From positions 2,232,001 to 2,296,000 of the forward strand of contig NZ_CP023540.1 of assembly GCF_003692615.1 (NCBI RefSeq): a DNA stretch of 64,000 nucleotides, read 5' to 3'. Below, one piece after another: positions 42,976 through 51,775 of this stretch. A program made the translations under genes and the position numbers. The notes beneath the pieces are model-generated. The model worked only from the letters and a program-made list of their open reading frames with translations, searched no databases and had not been told where the DNA came from. Within the stretch, counting starts at the first letter, position 1. Every line of letters starts with the position of its first letter. This stretch comes from Chryseobacterium sp. 6424. GTDB lineage: Bacteria; Bacteroidota; Bacteroidia; Flavobacteriales; Weeksellaceae.

Positions 42976-45192
42976 ATGGCAAAATTACCTATAGAAGCAG
43001 AAAAAATTATCGAAAAATACGGCCCATCACTTCAAATGCCCAATAAAGAAGCCGTTCCGGGCAGAGACGAACCGGATAGAGTGGTGGAGACCCATTGCTG
43101 CTTCTGCGGTATGCAGTGTGGCATCAAACTTTTAGCAAAAAATAATAAAGTAGTAGGTTTTGAACCTTGGATGGAGTTTCCTTTCAACGAGGGGAGATTA
43201 TGCCCAAAGGGGGTGCTGCGTTACATGCAGAACAACCATGATGACCGTTTGACATCACCCATCGTTAATAAGCCTGGTGTTGGATTTGTACCAGTTTCCT
43301 GGGATGAAGCGATGGATACTACTGTTTCAGAGATCAAAAGAATACAGGAACAATACGGCAATGATGCCTTTGCCATGCTTTCTGGCGTTTCATTGACCAA
43401 CGAAAAATCCTATATGGTAGGCAAGTTTGCCAGAACCGCGCTTAAAACCAAAAACTTAGATTACAACGGCCGTCTTTGTATGGTTTCAGCCGGTGCTGGG
43501 AACAAAAAAGCATTTGGCTTAGATAGGACATCCAATAATTATCAGGATTTAGAGAAAGCAGAAGTCATCATCGTTACAGGAGCTAATGTATCCGAAACCT
43601 TCCCTACGCTAACACACTGGATTTGGAAAGCAAGGGATCTTGGGGCAAAACTCATCGTTGTGGACCCCCGTATGATTCCTTTAGCAAGGACCGCTGATAT
43701 TCATTTAGACATTCGGCCAGGGACTGATTCGGCACTTTTTGGGGCGATTCTTAACTATATGGTTCAGCATGACATGTTGGATCATGATTTTATAGACAAC
43801 CACACCTCCGGTTTCGAAGAAGCCATAGAAGCCGTAAAAGATTATACCCTAGAATGGGCAGAAGAAATCACAGGCGCTAAAAAGGAAAAAATTGAAGAAG
43901 CGGCAAAGCTTTGGGGAAAAGCCTCTACATCATTTCTCTTACATGCCCGAGGAATAGAGCATCATACCAAGGGTGTGGAGAATGTCCTTAGCTGCATAAA
44001 CATCGTTCTAGCTTCTGGTAGAATTGGCAAACCATACTGTGGCTACGGAACCATTACCGGACAAGGAAATGGGCAGGGCGGTAGAGAGCATGGCCATAAA
44101 TGCGACCAATTACCTGGAAACCGCGATATAGAGAACCCTGACCACCGGAAATACATATCGGAAGTCTGGGGAATCGACGAAAAAGATATGCCCGGAAAAG
44201 GACTTTCCGCCTACGAAATCATAGACGCCATACATCGTGGGGAAATTCGGGGACTCATTTCTATTTGTTTCAACCCCCTTGTGTCACTTCCTAACAGTAA
44301 ATATGTAAGAGAAGCCCTAGAAAAGTTAGAATTTTACGTAGGGATTGATTTCTTTTTAAGTGAAACCTTAAGACACGCAAATATTGTATTGCCAGGCAGT
44401 CTACACGAAGAAGAAGACGGTACGGTTACTACCGCGGAAGGCAGAGTGGTACGCATCAGAAAAGCGGTAGATCCGCCAAAAGGCGCAAGAACGGATTCCC
44501 AAATCATTATAGACCTTGCCAACAGATTAGGAGCGGGAGACAAATTCCCCTACCAAAAAAGCGAAGATGTTTTCAATGAACTGCGCGTAGCTTCTAAAGG
44601 AGGAACAGCAGACTACTACGGAATTACGTACGAAAAAATTGAAAAAAACATGGGCGTATTCTGGCCGTGCCCAGACCTGGATCATCCCGGGACGCCACGA
44701 CTATGGGAAGACAAGAAGTTCAAGACACCAGACGGCAAGGCGCATTTCAATCCTGTAAGATACCACGAAAGCGGCGACCCGGTTGATGCGGAATATCCAA
44801 TTATATTAACCACAGGACGGGTAGTCTCTCAATACCTAAGTGGCTCACAAACCCGTAGAATAGGTAAATTAGTAGAGCAGTTTGCACAACCATTATTGGA
44901 GGTTCACCCAACATTAGCCGCACAGTATGGCATCAAGCAAAATGAAGAAGTCATCGTAAAAACCAAAAGAGGCGAAGCCACCTTCCCTGCCAATATTGTA
45001 GAAACCATTAGGGAAGACACCGTTTTTCTCCCTTATCACTGGCCGGGTAGAAAATCCGCCAATCAATTAACAAGCGGCCATCTTGACCCAATTTCTAAGA
45101 TTCCAGAATTTAAAGTGAGTGCTTGTGCATTACAACCCACAGGAAAGATCGTAGAAATTAATAAAAATTCAGAAGCCTATAAAAGTTCATAA
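42976..45192 (+). CDS. Molybdopterin nitrate reductase, NasA/NasC type catalytic subunit
   Basis: 738 residues of the DMSO reductase superfamily, using bis-MGD molybdenum. The N-terminal [4Fe-4S] motif [10 protein letters not shown]...RLCPKG supplies Cys41, Cys44, Cys48 and Cys76; the [10 protein letters not shown] wording is typical of assimilatory-type enzymes. The probable molybdenum ligand is Cys168 in [11 protein letters not shown], as in Nas and Nap. [22 protein letters not shown] follows in mid-protein, and the MGD-binding C-terminal domain ([18 protein letters not shown]) closes it. There is no twin-arginine signal, so it works in the cytoplasm. Assimilatory-like catalytic subunit but respiratory-like neighbours, so the role may be respiratory or dual. 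Reduction of another oxyanion cannot be excluded. Confidence 0.87.
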   Translation: MAKLPIEAEKIIEKYGPSLQMPNKEAVPGRDEPDRVVETHCCFCGMQCGIKLLAKNNKVVGFEPWMEFPFNEGRLCPKGVLRYMQNNHDDRLTSPIVNKPGVGFVPVSWDEAMDTTVSEIKRIQEQYGNDAFAMLSGVSLTNEKSYMVGKFARTALKTKNLDYNGRLCMVSAGAGNKKAFGLDRTSNNYQDLEKAEVIIVTGANVSETFPTLTHWIWKARDLGAKLIVVDPRMIPLARTADIHLDIRPGTDSALFGAILNYMVQHDMLDHDFIDNHTSGFEEAIEAVKDYTLEWAEEITGAKKEKIEEAAKLWGKASTSFLLHARGIEHHTKGVENVLSCINIVLASGRIGKPYCGYGTITGQGNGQGGREHGHKCDQLPGNRDIENPDHRKYISEVWGIDEKDMPGKGLSAYEIIDAIHRGEIRGLISICFNPLVSLPNSKYVREALEKLEFYVGIDFFLSETLRHANIVLPGSLHEEEDGTVTTAEGRVVRIRKAVDPPKGARTDSQIIIDLANRLGAGDKFPYQKSEDVFNELRVASKGGTADYYGITYEKIEKNMGVFWPCPDLDHPGTPRLWEDKKFKTPDGKAHFNPVRYHESGDPVDAEYPIILTTGRVVSQYLSGSQTRRIGKLVEQFAQPLLEVHPTLAAQYGIKQNEEVIVKTKRGEATFPANIVETIREDTVFLPYHWPGRKSANQLTSGHLDPISKIPEFKVSACALQPTGKIVEINKNSEAYKSS

Positions 45193-45196
45193 AAAT

Positions 45197-45763
45197 ATGT
45201 CTCAATATTATAAATTACAAGAAGAGTTTTTTGTGGATATGCAGCGCTGTATCGGTTGCAAATCTTGCGAAGCTGCCTGTGCAGAGTGCGAAACCAATGG
45301 CGAGGAACCTATGATCCATGTGAACTATGTGAACAGAGCCGAAACCATACAGACTACGGTTCAGGTATGCATGCACTGCGAGGATCCGGTCTGTGCCAAC
45401 GTGTGCCCAGCGGATGCCATTACCAAAGACGAATTTGGGATCGTACATACCGCGAACACTTCCCGTTGCATCGGTTGTTCTAACTGTGTGATGGCTTGCC
45501 CGTTTGGGGTTCCCAAAAAAGTAGAACAATACGACCTGATGATGAAGTGCAATATGTGCTACGACAGAACAAGTGTAGGGAAAAAACCAATGTGTGCGAC
45601 AGTTTGCCCTAGTGGCGCCCTATACTATGGCACCAGAGAAGAAATGGCTAAAATGAGACCTAACTCCACCCCTGTAAATCGCTTTATTTTCGGTATGGAA
45701 ACTGTAAAAACAAAAGTGAACATTATGATGCCAAAAGGAAGTACAGAACTGAAAATCTTTTAA
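45197..45763 (+). CDS. Four-cluster [4Fe-4S] ferredoxin subunit
   Basis: 188 residues with sixteen suitably placed cysteines in four groups: [48 protein letters not shown] and CNMCYDR with CATVCPSG. This is the electron-transfer subunit plan of DmsB, NrfC and HycB-type proteins. It starts 4 nt after the molybdenum subunit stop. No signal peptide, so cytoplasmic face. It probably carries electrons from cytochrome b (or the Rieske protein) to the catalytic subunit. Confidence 0.93.
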   Translation: MSQYYKLQEEFFVDMQRCIGCKSCEAACAECETNGEEPMIHVNYVNRAETIQTTVQVCMHCEDPVCANVCPADAITKDEFGIVHTANTSRCIGCSNCVMACPFGVPKKVEQYDLMMKCNMCYDRTSVGKKPMCATVCPSGALYYGTREEMAKMRPNSTPVNRFIFGMETVKTKVNIMMPKGSTELKIF

Positions 45764-45799
45764 AATTTTATACAATCATAATTAAGCATACCGAAAAAT

Positions 45800-46300
45800 A
45801 TGAGCAACGAAGATAAACACTGGAAGCAAGATTTCCCTATAAACAGAGGAGAAGCAAACCAAGTGAGCCGAAGAGATTTCGCAAAATTATTGGCAGTAGT
45901 ATCCGGAGGAATGGTTTTAGGGAACGGACTTATTGCAGCAAATGCCTTTTTCACTGATAAAAGAGAAGGAGGCGAGAAACACAAAATATGCTCAAAAAGT
46001 GATATCCCAGTTGGTGGGACCAAATCCTTTGTTTTAGAAAACGAAACGATCCCCTATATTCTAATCCATACCGAAGAAGGCGAGTTTTATGCATACGAAC
46101 AAAAATGCACCCATCTTTCCTGTGCTGTCTATTATAAACCTGGTACATTAAAAATCGAATGCCCGTGCCATAACGGCTGGTTTGATGTGAAGACTGGGGC
46201 AGTATTGCAAGGCCCGCCACCACGTCCGCTGAAAAAACTGGTGGTAACCCTGGAAGGTGAAGAAATCTTTGTAGAACATCCTAAAACCGAAAAAGCATGA
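45800..46300 (+). CDS. Tat-exported Rieske [2Fe-2S] protein
   Basis: 166 residues. Twin-arginine signal VSRRDFAKLLAVVSGGMVLGNGL at about residues 22-44 that may remain as an anchor, then a Rieske domain with Cys103-x-His105 (CTHLSCAVYY) and Cys121-x2-His124 (CPCHNGWFDV) as the cluster ligands. A twin-arginine export signal places it in the periplasm, whereas the catalytic and ferredoxin subunits lack signals. That suggests a quinol-oxidising Rieske/cytochrome b arrangement, as in bc-type complexes, rather than a direct donor to the cytoplasmic enzyme. Confidence 0.88.
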   Translation: MSNEDKHWKQDFPINRGEANQVSRRDFAKLLAVVSGGMVLGNGLIAANAFFTDKREGGEKHKICSKSDIPVGGTKSFVLENETIPYILIHTEEGEFYAYEQKCTHLSCAVYYKPGTLKIECPCHNGWFDVKTGAVLQGPPPRPLKKLVVTLEGEEIFVEHPKTEKA

Positions 46301-46536
46301 GTAACTTCAGAACTGGACAAGAAAGCGCCCATCCACAGAAAAAAAGCATGATCATGTCCACCCTTATCGTCGTGCTTTTAACAAATCTCCTCATTCAGAT
46401 TTGGCTGCTGTACACCGCACTGAACAATGCCTTAGATGGTCATGAAGAAGTGGCCTATAGTACCTTTATCGCCTCTTTAGTATTATTTTTGGCAAGTACT
46501 ATCTGGCTGTACTTCTTACCAAAAAATGTAAAATAA
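46297..46536 (+). CDS. Small two-helix membrane protein (DUF6755-like)
   Basis: 79 residues with two hydrophobic segments (STLIVVLLTNLLIQIWLLYTAL and TFIASLVLFLASTIWLYFL) joined by a short acidic loop. Its ATG overlaps the Rieske stop (ATGA), so it is translationally coupled and likely a subunit of the same membrane complex. The resemblance to DUF6755 is from memory and only tentative. No catalytic residues are evident. Confidence 0.72.
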   Translation: MSNFRTGQESAHPQKKSMIMSTLIVVLLTNLLIQIWLLYTALNNALDGHEEVAYSTFIASLVLFLASTIWLYFLPKNVK

Positions 46537-46539
46537 TTG

Positions 46540-47517
46540 ATGCTGAAAGACAAACACAATAGAATACACGATTACCTGCGGATATCCATCACCGATAACT
46601 GCAACTTTCGCTGCACCTATTGTATGCCGGACGAGAAAATTACTTTTTTAAAGAAGCAATTCCTAATGTCACCCGATGAGATCTTCCAACTCTCAAAAAC
46701 CTTTGTGGGATTAGGCGTTAATAAGATAAGATTAACGGGTGGCGAACCATTGGTCAGAAAAGATTTTGGCGAAATTATTTCAAGATTATCCCTACTATCC
46801 GTCAAAATTGGCATCTCAACCAATGGCTTACTCTTGGATCGGTATTTAGACGACATCAAGAAAGCCGACATCTCGTCCATCAATATTAGTTTGGACACCT
46901 TGAATCCGGAAAAATTCAAAAACATAACGCAACGCAATAACTTCAGGCAGGTGTGGGATAACATCCTGTTATGCATCAAAGAAAACATTCACGTAAAAGT
47001 GAACATGGTCGTGATAAAAGGTGTGAATGATGAGGAGATTGCTGATTTTGTCTCCCTCACCAAAACGCTTCCGATACACGTACGACTGATCGAATTCATG
47101 CCTTTCGACCAGAACAACTGGAACCAGGAGAAAGTATACAGTAATAAAGCTGCACTAGAAAAGATCAGCGAGCAATTTCCGCTGTTCAAACTGAAAGACG
47201 GCAAAAGCGATACCGATAAAAAATTCGGGATTTTTGGGCATACCGGGACCATCAGTTTCATTTCTACCCTTACCGATTCCTTTTGCAGCACCTGCAACCG
47301 AATGCGGGTTACAGCGGATGGGAAAATGAAAAACTGCCTCTTCGGAAAAGATGAATTGGATCTTATATCTGCCATCAGAAAAGGAGAAAGCATTATCCCG
47401 ATCATCGAAAAATCGATTTTCTTGAAACATCAAAAATTAGGCGGACAGTTTGATGATTATAAAAACATAGAGCCCCATATTTTAGAAAATCGTAGTATGA
47501 TAAAAATTGGTGGGTGA
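46540..47517 (+). CDS. moaA: GTP 3',8-cyclase (molybdenum cofactor step 1)
   Basis: Radical SAM enzyme making cyclic 3',8-dihydro-GTP from GTP. Starts at the ATG 46540 (a TTG just before is less likely), 3 nt after the previous stop. 325 residues: radical SAM motif Cys21-x3-Cys25-x2-Cys28 in DNCNFRCTYC, SAM-binding RLTGGEP, and the second [4Fe-4S] cluster at the C-terminus (FCSTCNRMRVTADGKMKNCLFG). It ends in the Gly-Gly tail that completes MoaA's active site. It opens the cofactor block of the island. Confidence 0.96.
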   Translation: MLKDKHNRIHDYLRISITDNCNFRCTYCMPDEKITFLKKQFLMSPDEIFQLSKTFVGLGVNKIRLTGGEPLVRKDFGEIISRLSLLSVKIGISTNGLLLDRYLDDIKKADISSINISLDTLNPEKFKNITQRNNFRQVWDNILLCIKENIHVKVNMVVIKGVNDEEIADFVSLTKTLPIHVRLIEFMPFDQNNWNQEKVYSNKAALEKISEQFPLFKLKDGKSDTDKKFGIFGHTGTISFISTLTDSFCSTCNRMRVTADGKMKNCLFGKDELDLISAIRKGESIIPIIEKSIFLKHQKLGGQFDDYKNIEPHILENRSMIKIGG

Positions 47518-47558
47518 AAATAATTTAGTCAAACACACTAAAAAACATCCGAAAACCC

Positions 47559-48734
47559 ATGATAAGCTATCCATCTGCAATAGAAATTCTAAAAAACAGA
47601 AGTAAAGATCATAAGGAAGTAACTTTACCTTTAGCAAAGTGTCTTCATCTACAGGCGGCAGAAGATGTTTTTGCCCCTATCAATGTCCCTACATTCGATA
47701 ATTCAGCGATGGATGGATATGCCTTTCGGTATGAAGATTATCAAAATGGCACATCGCTTAGAACAATCAGCGAAATCCAGGCAGGAACAAACCTGCTTCT
47801 ATCCATTGGGAAAGGAGAAGCCGCCAGAATTTTTACAGGTGCTCCTATTCCCGAAAATGCGGATACGGTGATTCCCCAGGAAAATGTGTCAGTGGAAAAT
47901 GGAATGCTGAAGTTTCAAAAACCCATTAAAAAAAACGCCAACATTAGACGGAAAGGAACGCAGACACAGCGGGGAGCTTTAATCCTGAAATCCAACGCAA
48001 GGATAACAGCAGAATACATCGGCTTCTTAGCCACTTTTGGGATATCTGAACTAAAGGTATATTCGCCACCCAAAATAGGGATCATTGTTACTGGCAAGGA
48101 ACTGGTAAAGGCGGGCACCCCACTACAAGCCCATCAAATATACGAGAGTAATGCTGTTTTTCTAACTGCCGCGTTACTGGGATTGGGCATAGAACCTGCG
48201 TTTTCGGTTTGGGTGGATGATGACGAAAATGAACTAAGGAAAACAATTCAGGAAGGTATTGAAAAAGTTGATATCCTGGTACTAACAGGAGGCATTTCTG
48301 TTGGTGATTATGATTTTGCAAAACCAGTTTTAGAGGAATTAGGCGTACAGGAATCCTTTTACAAAGTAAAGCAGAAACCCGGGAAACCTCTTTTTTTCGG
48401 CACCTTGAAAAATACAGAAATCTTCGCGCTTCCCGGAAACCCCAGTGCAGTAGTGACATGCTATCATGCTTATCTTAAACCCTTTATAAACGCAAAAATG
48501 GGTGATGAGCGTTTTGACAAAAAAGAAGCCGGCATCCTATTGACTGATTACACGAAAAAAACAGGGCTCACCCATTTTGTAAAAGCTTTTGTAGAAAACA
48601 ATAAGGTAGAGATCCTGCCAAACCAATTATCGTATCAAATGGATGCTTATGCCAGAGCCAACGCGTTTGCCATCCTTCCGGAAAACCGAGACCATTTTCA
48701 GATAGGTGAAAAAGTGCACATAATCAAGTTTTGA
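47559..48734 (+). CDS. moeA: Molybdopterin molybdenumtransferase
   Basis: Inserts molybdenum into adenylated molybdopterin. 391 residues with the family core: NVPTFDNSAMDGYAF, EIQAGT, ARIFTGAPIPENADTVIPQENV, GIIVTGKELV, and TGGISVGDYDF with FALPGNPSAVVTCYH. Domains run in the MoeA order with the C-terminal domain at about 330-391. It is within the cofactor run, 41 nt after moaA. Confidence 0.95.
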   Translation: MISYPSAIEILKNRSKDHKEVTLPLAKCLHLQAAEDVFAPINVPTFDNSAMDGYAFRYEDYQNGTSLRTISEIQAGTNLLLSIGKGEAARIFTGAPIPENADTVIPQENVSVENGMLKFQKPIKKNANIRRKGTQTQRGALILKSNARITAEYIGFLATFGISELKVYSPPKIGIIVTGKELVKAGTPLQAHQIYESNAVFLTAALLGLGIEPAFSVWVDDDENELRKTIQEGIEKVDILVLTGGISVGDYDFAKPVLEELGVQESFYKVKQKPGKPLFFGTLKNTEIFALPGNPSAVVTCYHAYLKPFINAKMGDERFDKKEAGILLTDYTKKTGLTHFVKAFVENNKVEILPNQLSYQMDAYARANAFAILPENRDHFQIGEKVHIIKF

Positions 48735-48741
48735 AATTGGT

Positions 48742-49467
48742 ATGGATACTTATCTAATCTTAGTCCTTTTCTCGGTAGTGGCGTTTCTGTACGCTTCAGT
48801 TGGCCACGGTGGAGCTAGCGGCTACATTGCTCTGATGGCCATTTTTGCATTCCCTCAAAATGAAATAAAAACAAATGCGCTTTTTTTAAACCTGTTTGTT
48901 TCTTTTGTTTCATTCACGCAGTTTTTCAAGAAAGACGATTTCCCTTATAAACTGTTTTTCATCCTGGTCGCATTTTCTATTCCTATGGCCTTCTTAGGTG
49001 GCATTTGGACATTGCACGACCGTATCTACAAGGTGATCCTGGGACTTATATTATTGATACCGATAGCCAAATTTTTGGGGATTTTCCCGAAAACACAATT
49101 TTCTGTCAAACAAAATCTGCCTATACTGATCATTTTGGGCTTGGGCATCGGCTTACTCTCAGGTCTATTGGGCATCGGTGGCGGAATTATTTTAAGCCCA
49201 ATCTTAATTCTTTTAGGTTGGTGTACTGTAAAACAAACTGCGGCAGTAAGTGCTATTTTCATCTTTGTAAATTCATTGGCAGGATTATTGGGTAAAAGTT
49301 TCTCTACCATACAGTTTTCCGAAAACATTACACAGATCCTTATCTTCACCGTCATTGGCGGTATCTTAGGCGGCTTTTTCGGGGCCAAAAAATTCAAAGT
49401 GCAGTGGATTCAGTATACACTTGCGCTGGTGCTTATCATCGCTTGCTTTAAACTTTTCACCACATAA
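48742..49467 (+). CDS. TSUP/TauE-SafE family membrane transporter
   Basis: 241 residues, about seven to eight hydrophobic segments, with the duplicated TSUP half pattern: GHGGASGYIALMAIFAFPQNEIKTNAL in the first half and LGLGIGLLSGLLGIGGGIILSPILILLGW in the second. The family carries sulfite, sulfonates or other oxyanions. It sits in the middle of the cofactor operon, between moeA and mobA, 7 nt after the moeA stop. No modABC molybdate transporter is visible, so molybdate or nitrite are speculative cargoes. Confidence 0.82.
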   Translation: MDTYLILVLFSVVAFLYASVGHGGASGYIALMAIFAFPQNEIKTNALFLNLFVSFVSFTQFFKKDDFPYKLFFILVAFSIPMAFLGGIWTLHDRIYKVILGLILLIPIAKFLGIFPKTQFSVKQNLPILIILGLGIGLLSGLLGIGGGIILSPILILLGWCTVKQTAAVSAIFIFVNSLAGLLGKSFSTIQFSENITQILIFTVIGGILGGFFGAKKFKVQWIQYTLALVLIIACFKLFTT

Positions 49468-49474
49468 TCAAAAA

Positions 49475-50038
49475 ATGAAAACCTATATTCTTTCGGGCGG
49501 GAAAAGTTCACGGATGGGTACCGACAAAGGACTGGTGCTTCTTCATCAAAAACCTTTGGTTTCTTATTTAATAGAGACGCTGCAAAACATTGCTCAAGAA
49601 ATAAAGATCATAGCGCACGAGCCTGGATATTTGAACTTTAACCTGCCGGTGATCCAAGATTACTATCCTGAAAAAGGACCGCTGGGGGGTATCTTTACCG
49701 CTTTGAGAGATGCGAAATCCGATTGCCTGGTCATCAGTGTAGATACGCCTTTTATTTCTGCAAACCATTTTATTAAAATGATGGAAGCTCATCAGGAAAA
49801 CCAACTTACACTGGCGTTTTCAGACACCAAGATGTATCCGCTATTCGGCATTTATCCTCATCAGATTATTACACAGGTTGAAAAAAGCATACAGCAGAAC
49901 AAGTTGAAATTGATGGACTTTTTAGATGGAAACAGCTATCAAAAGGTTGACTTCAACTTTTCGATGTTAGAGAAAATGAATATCAATACCTTTGAAGAAT
50001 TAAAAACGGCAGAAAAAATACTTGAAAATGGAAATTAA
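49475..50038 (+). CDS. mobA: Molybdenum cofactor guanylyltransferase
   Basis: Adds GMP to Mo-molybdopterin, giving the MGD form that NasA/NapA-type enzymes need. The start at 49475 gives MKTYILSGGKSSRMGTDKG, with the nucleotide-binding signature LxGGxSxRMGxDK. 187 residues; PLGGIFTALRDA and VDTPFISANHF match the family. It overlaps moaD by 17 nt. Its presence fits a bis-MGD enzyme such as the nitrate reductase of the island. Confidence 0.93.
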   Translation: MKTYILSGGKSSRMGTDKGLVLLHQKPLVSYLIETLQNIAQEIKIIAHEPGYLNFNLPVIQDYYPEKGPLGGIFTALRDAKSDCLVISVDTPFISANHFIKMMEAHQENQLTLAFSDTKMYPLFGIYPHQIITQVEKSIQQNKLKLMDFLDGNSYQKVDFNFSMLEKMNINTFEELKTAEKILENGN

Positions 50039-50255
50039 AACTTTCGGCAAAATTTCAGAGATTGTAAATAAAAAACTGGAACTGGTATTTCCTATAAGCT
50101 TTACAGAACTTAAAACAGCAATAGAAGAGCAGTTCCCAGCGCTGAAAACGCTGCATTACAAAATAGCCATCAACGACGAACTGATTTCTGAAGAAGATCA
50201 CATCATCACACAACCGCAATCTATCGTAATAATGCCCCCATTCTCTGGCGGATAA
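50022..50255 (+). CDS. moaD: Molybdopterin synthase sulfur carrier subunit
   Basis: 77-residue ubiquitin-fold protein whose C-terminal Gly-Gly (MPPFSGG) is activated by MoeB, loaded with sulfur and used by MoaE. Start either ATG 50022 or 50028; both lie inside the mobA end. The N-terminal MEIKTFGKISEIV and TQPQSIVIMPPFSGG resemble MoaD. 11 nt before moeB. Confidence 0.9.
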   Translation: MKMEIKTFGKISEIVNKKLELVFPISFTELKTAIEEQFPALKTLHYKIAINDELISEEDHIITQPQSIVIMPPFSGG

Positions 50256-50266
50256 AACCTTAAAAA

Positions 50267-51349
50267 ATGCAAAGATATTCCAGACAGATTATTCTGCCAA
50301 ACTTCGGTGCTGAAGCTCAAAGTCACTTGTTAAACAGCAAAGTGCTGGTGGTGGGAGCAGGGGGGTTGGGCATTCCTGTATTACAATACCTTGCAGCTGC
50401 AGGCGTCGGGAAATTGGGAATTGCGGATGGCGATGTAATAGAAATCAGCAATTTGCAAAGACAAGTACTTTATAATGAAACTGAAATAGGTAAAAATAAA
50501 GCTCGTACAGCCGGGGAGAAAATTGCAAAATTAAATTCCGCGATCAAACTGGAGGTTTATGATTATTTCATAGATCAAGCTTCTGTTTTCACCCTCATTG
50601 AAGGCTATGATGTGGTAGTAGATTGTACGGATCATTTTTCAATCCGGTATCTGCTGAATGATGCATGCTCTCTACTAAAAAAACCATTGGTGTATGCTTC
50701 TATCTTTCAATTCGAAGCACAGGTCTCCGTATTTCATTACGGCGACGTTCCTTATAATCTTCGCGATGTTTTTCCGGAAATCCCTGATGACAAATCAGTC
50801 CCTAACTGTAACGAAGCCGGTGTTATCGGTACCTTAGCAGGGATTACAGGAAGTTTGCAAGCAAGTGAAGTCATCAAAATAATCACCAAAATCGGGATAG
50901 TCAATAGCGGAAGAATGCTGTTATTCAACAGTTTGAGCAATCAAATCACCCAACTTTCCATTTCGAAGAACAGCAAGATTTTTCTGCCAAATTCTAAAGA
51001 CGAAATCCTTCAAAAAAACTATGGATTTTTTTGTACCAACGCCATCTCTTTGAAAAAACTAAGCGATCTGGAAGCCGCTTTAAGGCAAGAAAGTGCTGTT
51101 TTGATTGATGTTCGGGAGAAGAACGAATTACCGAAAATATCTACCCTTTCAACACTAGAGATTCCATTATCTGAACTATCCGATAAAATTGACGTATTAC
51201 AGCAATTTGACACTTTGGTGTTTATTTGTAAAAGCGGGGTGAGGAGCAGGAAAGCACTTGATGAAATATCAGGAATCCTTCCACTGAAGCAACTTTACCA
51301 TTGCGAAAATGGTATAAATATATTTGAAGATGAAAAAAAGTTTTGTTAA
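50267..51349 (+). CDS. moeB: MoeB-like adenylyltransferase with C-terminal rhodanese domain
   Basis: Adenylates the MoaD C-terminus and, through the rhodanese part, can pass on sulfur. 360 residues: the E1-like Rossmann domain has VLVVGAGGLGIPVLQYL, the ISNLQRQVLY arginine finger and VPNCNEAGVIG with Cys181. The cysteine pair that holds zinc in E. coli MoeB is missing (the segment reads PYNLRDVFPEI). The rhodanese domain (about 260-360) contains LIDVREKNELP and active-site Cys in ICKSGVRSRKA. The fusion matches other MoeBR proteins. Overlaps moaE. Confidence 0.9.
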   Translation: MQRYSRQIILPNFGAEAQSHLLNSKVLVVGAGGLGIPVLQYLAAAGVGKLGIADGDVIEISNLQRQVLYNETEIGKNKARTAGEKIAKLNSAIKLEVYDYFIDQASVFTLIEGYDVVVDCTDHFSIRYLLNDACSLLKKPLVYASIFQFEAQVSVFHYGDVPYNLRDVFPEIPDDKSVPNCNEAGVIGTLAGITGSLQASEVIKIITKIGIVNSGRMLLFNSLSNQITQLSISKNSKIFLPNSKDEILQKNYGFFCTNAISLKKLSDLEAALRQESAVLIDVREKNELPKISTLSTLEIPLSELSDKIDVLQQFDTLVFICKSGVRSRKALDEISGILPLKQLYHCENGINIFEDEKKFC

Positions 51350-51758
51350 CGGAGCCATCTCTCCGGAAAAAATCGCGACCAGTATCGCGAATCATCAGCA
51401 TAAAACCAATATCGGTGGACACGCCATTTTTTTAGGCCAGGTACGGGCAGACGAAATAGAAGGGAGGGTTGTAAAAGCTATAGAATTTACTGCTTATGAA
51501 GCACTTGCCGAGCATAAATTTGAGGTAATTCGGGAAGATATTTTCGCAAAATACCCATTGGTCTGTATGCACATGTATCACAGTTTAGGCAGAATCGGGA
51601 CAGGTGAAATCTGTCTTTTCGTATTTACTTCTTCCAAACACCGAAAGGCGGCCCAACAGGCCTGTGACGAACTGGTAGAGAGGATAAAAGCCGAAGTCCC
51701 GATCTGGGGAAAGGAAATCTTTGAAGATGAAACCCATCAATGGAAAGAGAATAACTAA
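51330..51758 (+). CDS. moaE: Molybdopterin synthase catalytic subunit
   Basis: Converts cyclic pyranopterin monophosphate to molybdopterin using MoaD thiocarboxylate. 142 residues from the ATG 51330, which overlaps the moeB stop by 20 nt; a TTG start 6 nt before is possible. Family blocks: HAIFLGQVRADE, VKAIEFTAYEALAE, MYHSLGRIGTGEI and the AACDELV-like HRKAAQQACDELVERIKAEVPIWGKEIFED with the active-site Lys. Confidence 0.94.
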   Translation: MKKSFVNGAISPEKIATSIANHQHKTNIGGHAIFLGQVRADEIEGRVVKAIEFTAYEALAEHKFEVIREDIFAKYPLVCMHMYHSLGRIGTGEICLFVFTSSKHRKAAQQACDELVERIKAEVPIWGKEIFEDETHQWKENN

Positions 51759-51775
51759 TAAATACAGCAAGTTAG

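Noticed and set aside
44334..44543. Minus-strand frame in the nitrate reductase gene
   Set aside because: Antisense to the conserved molybdopterin domain; serine-rich shadow composition.
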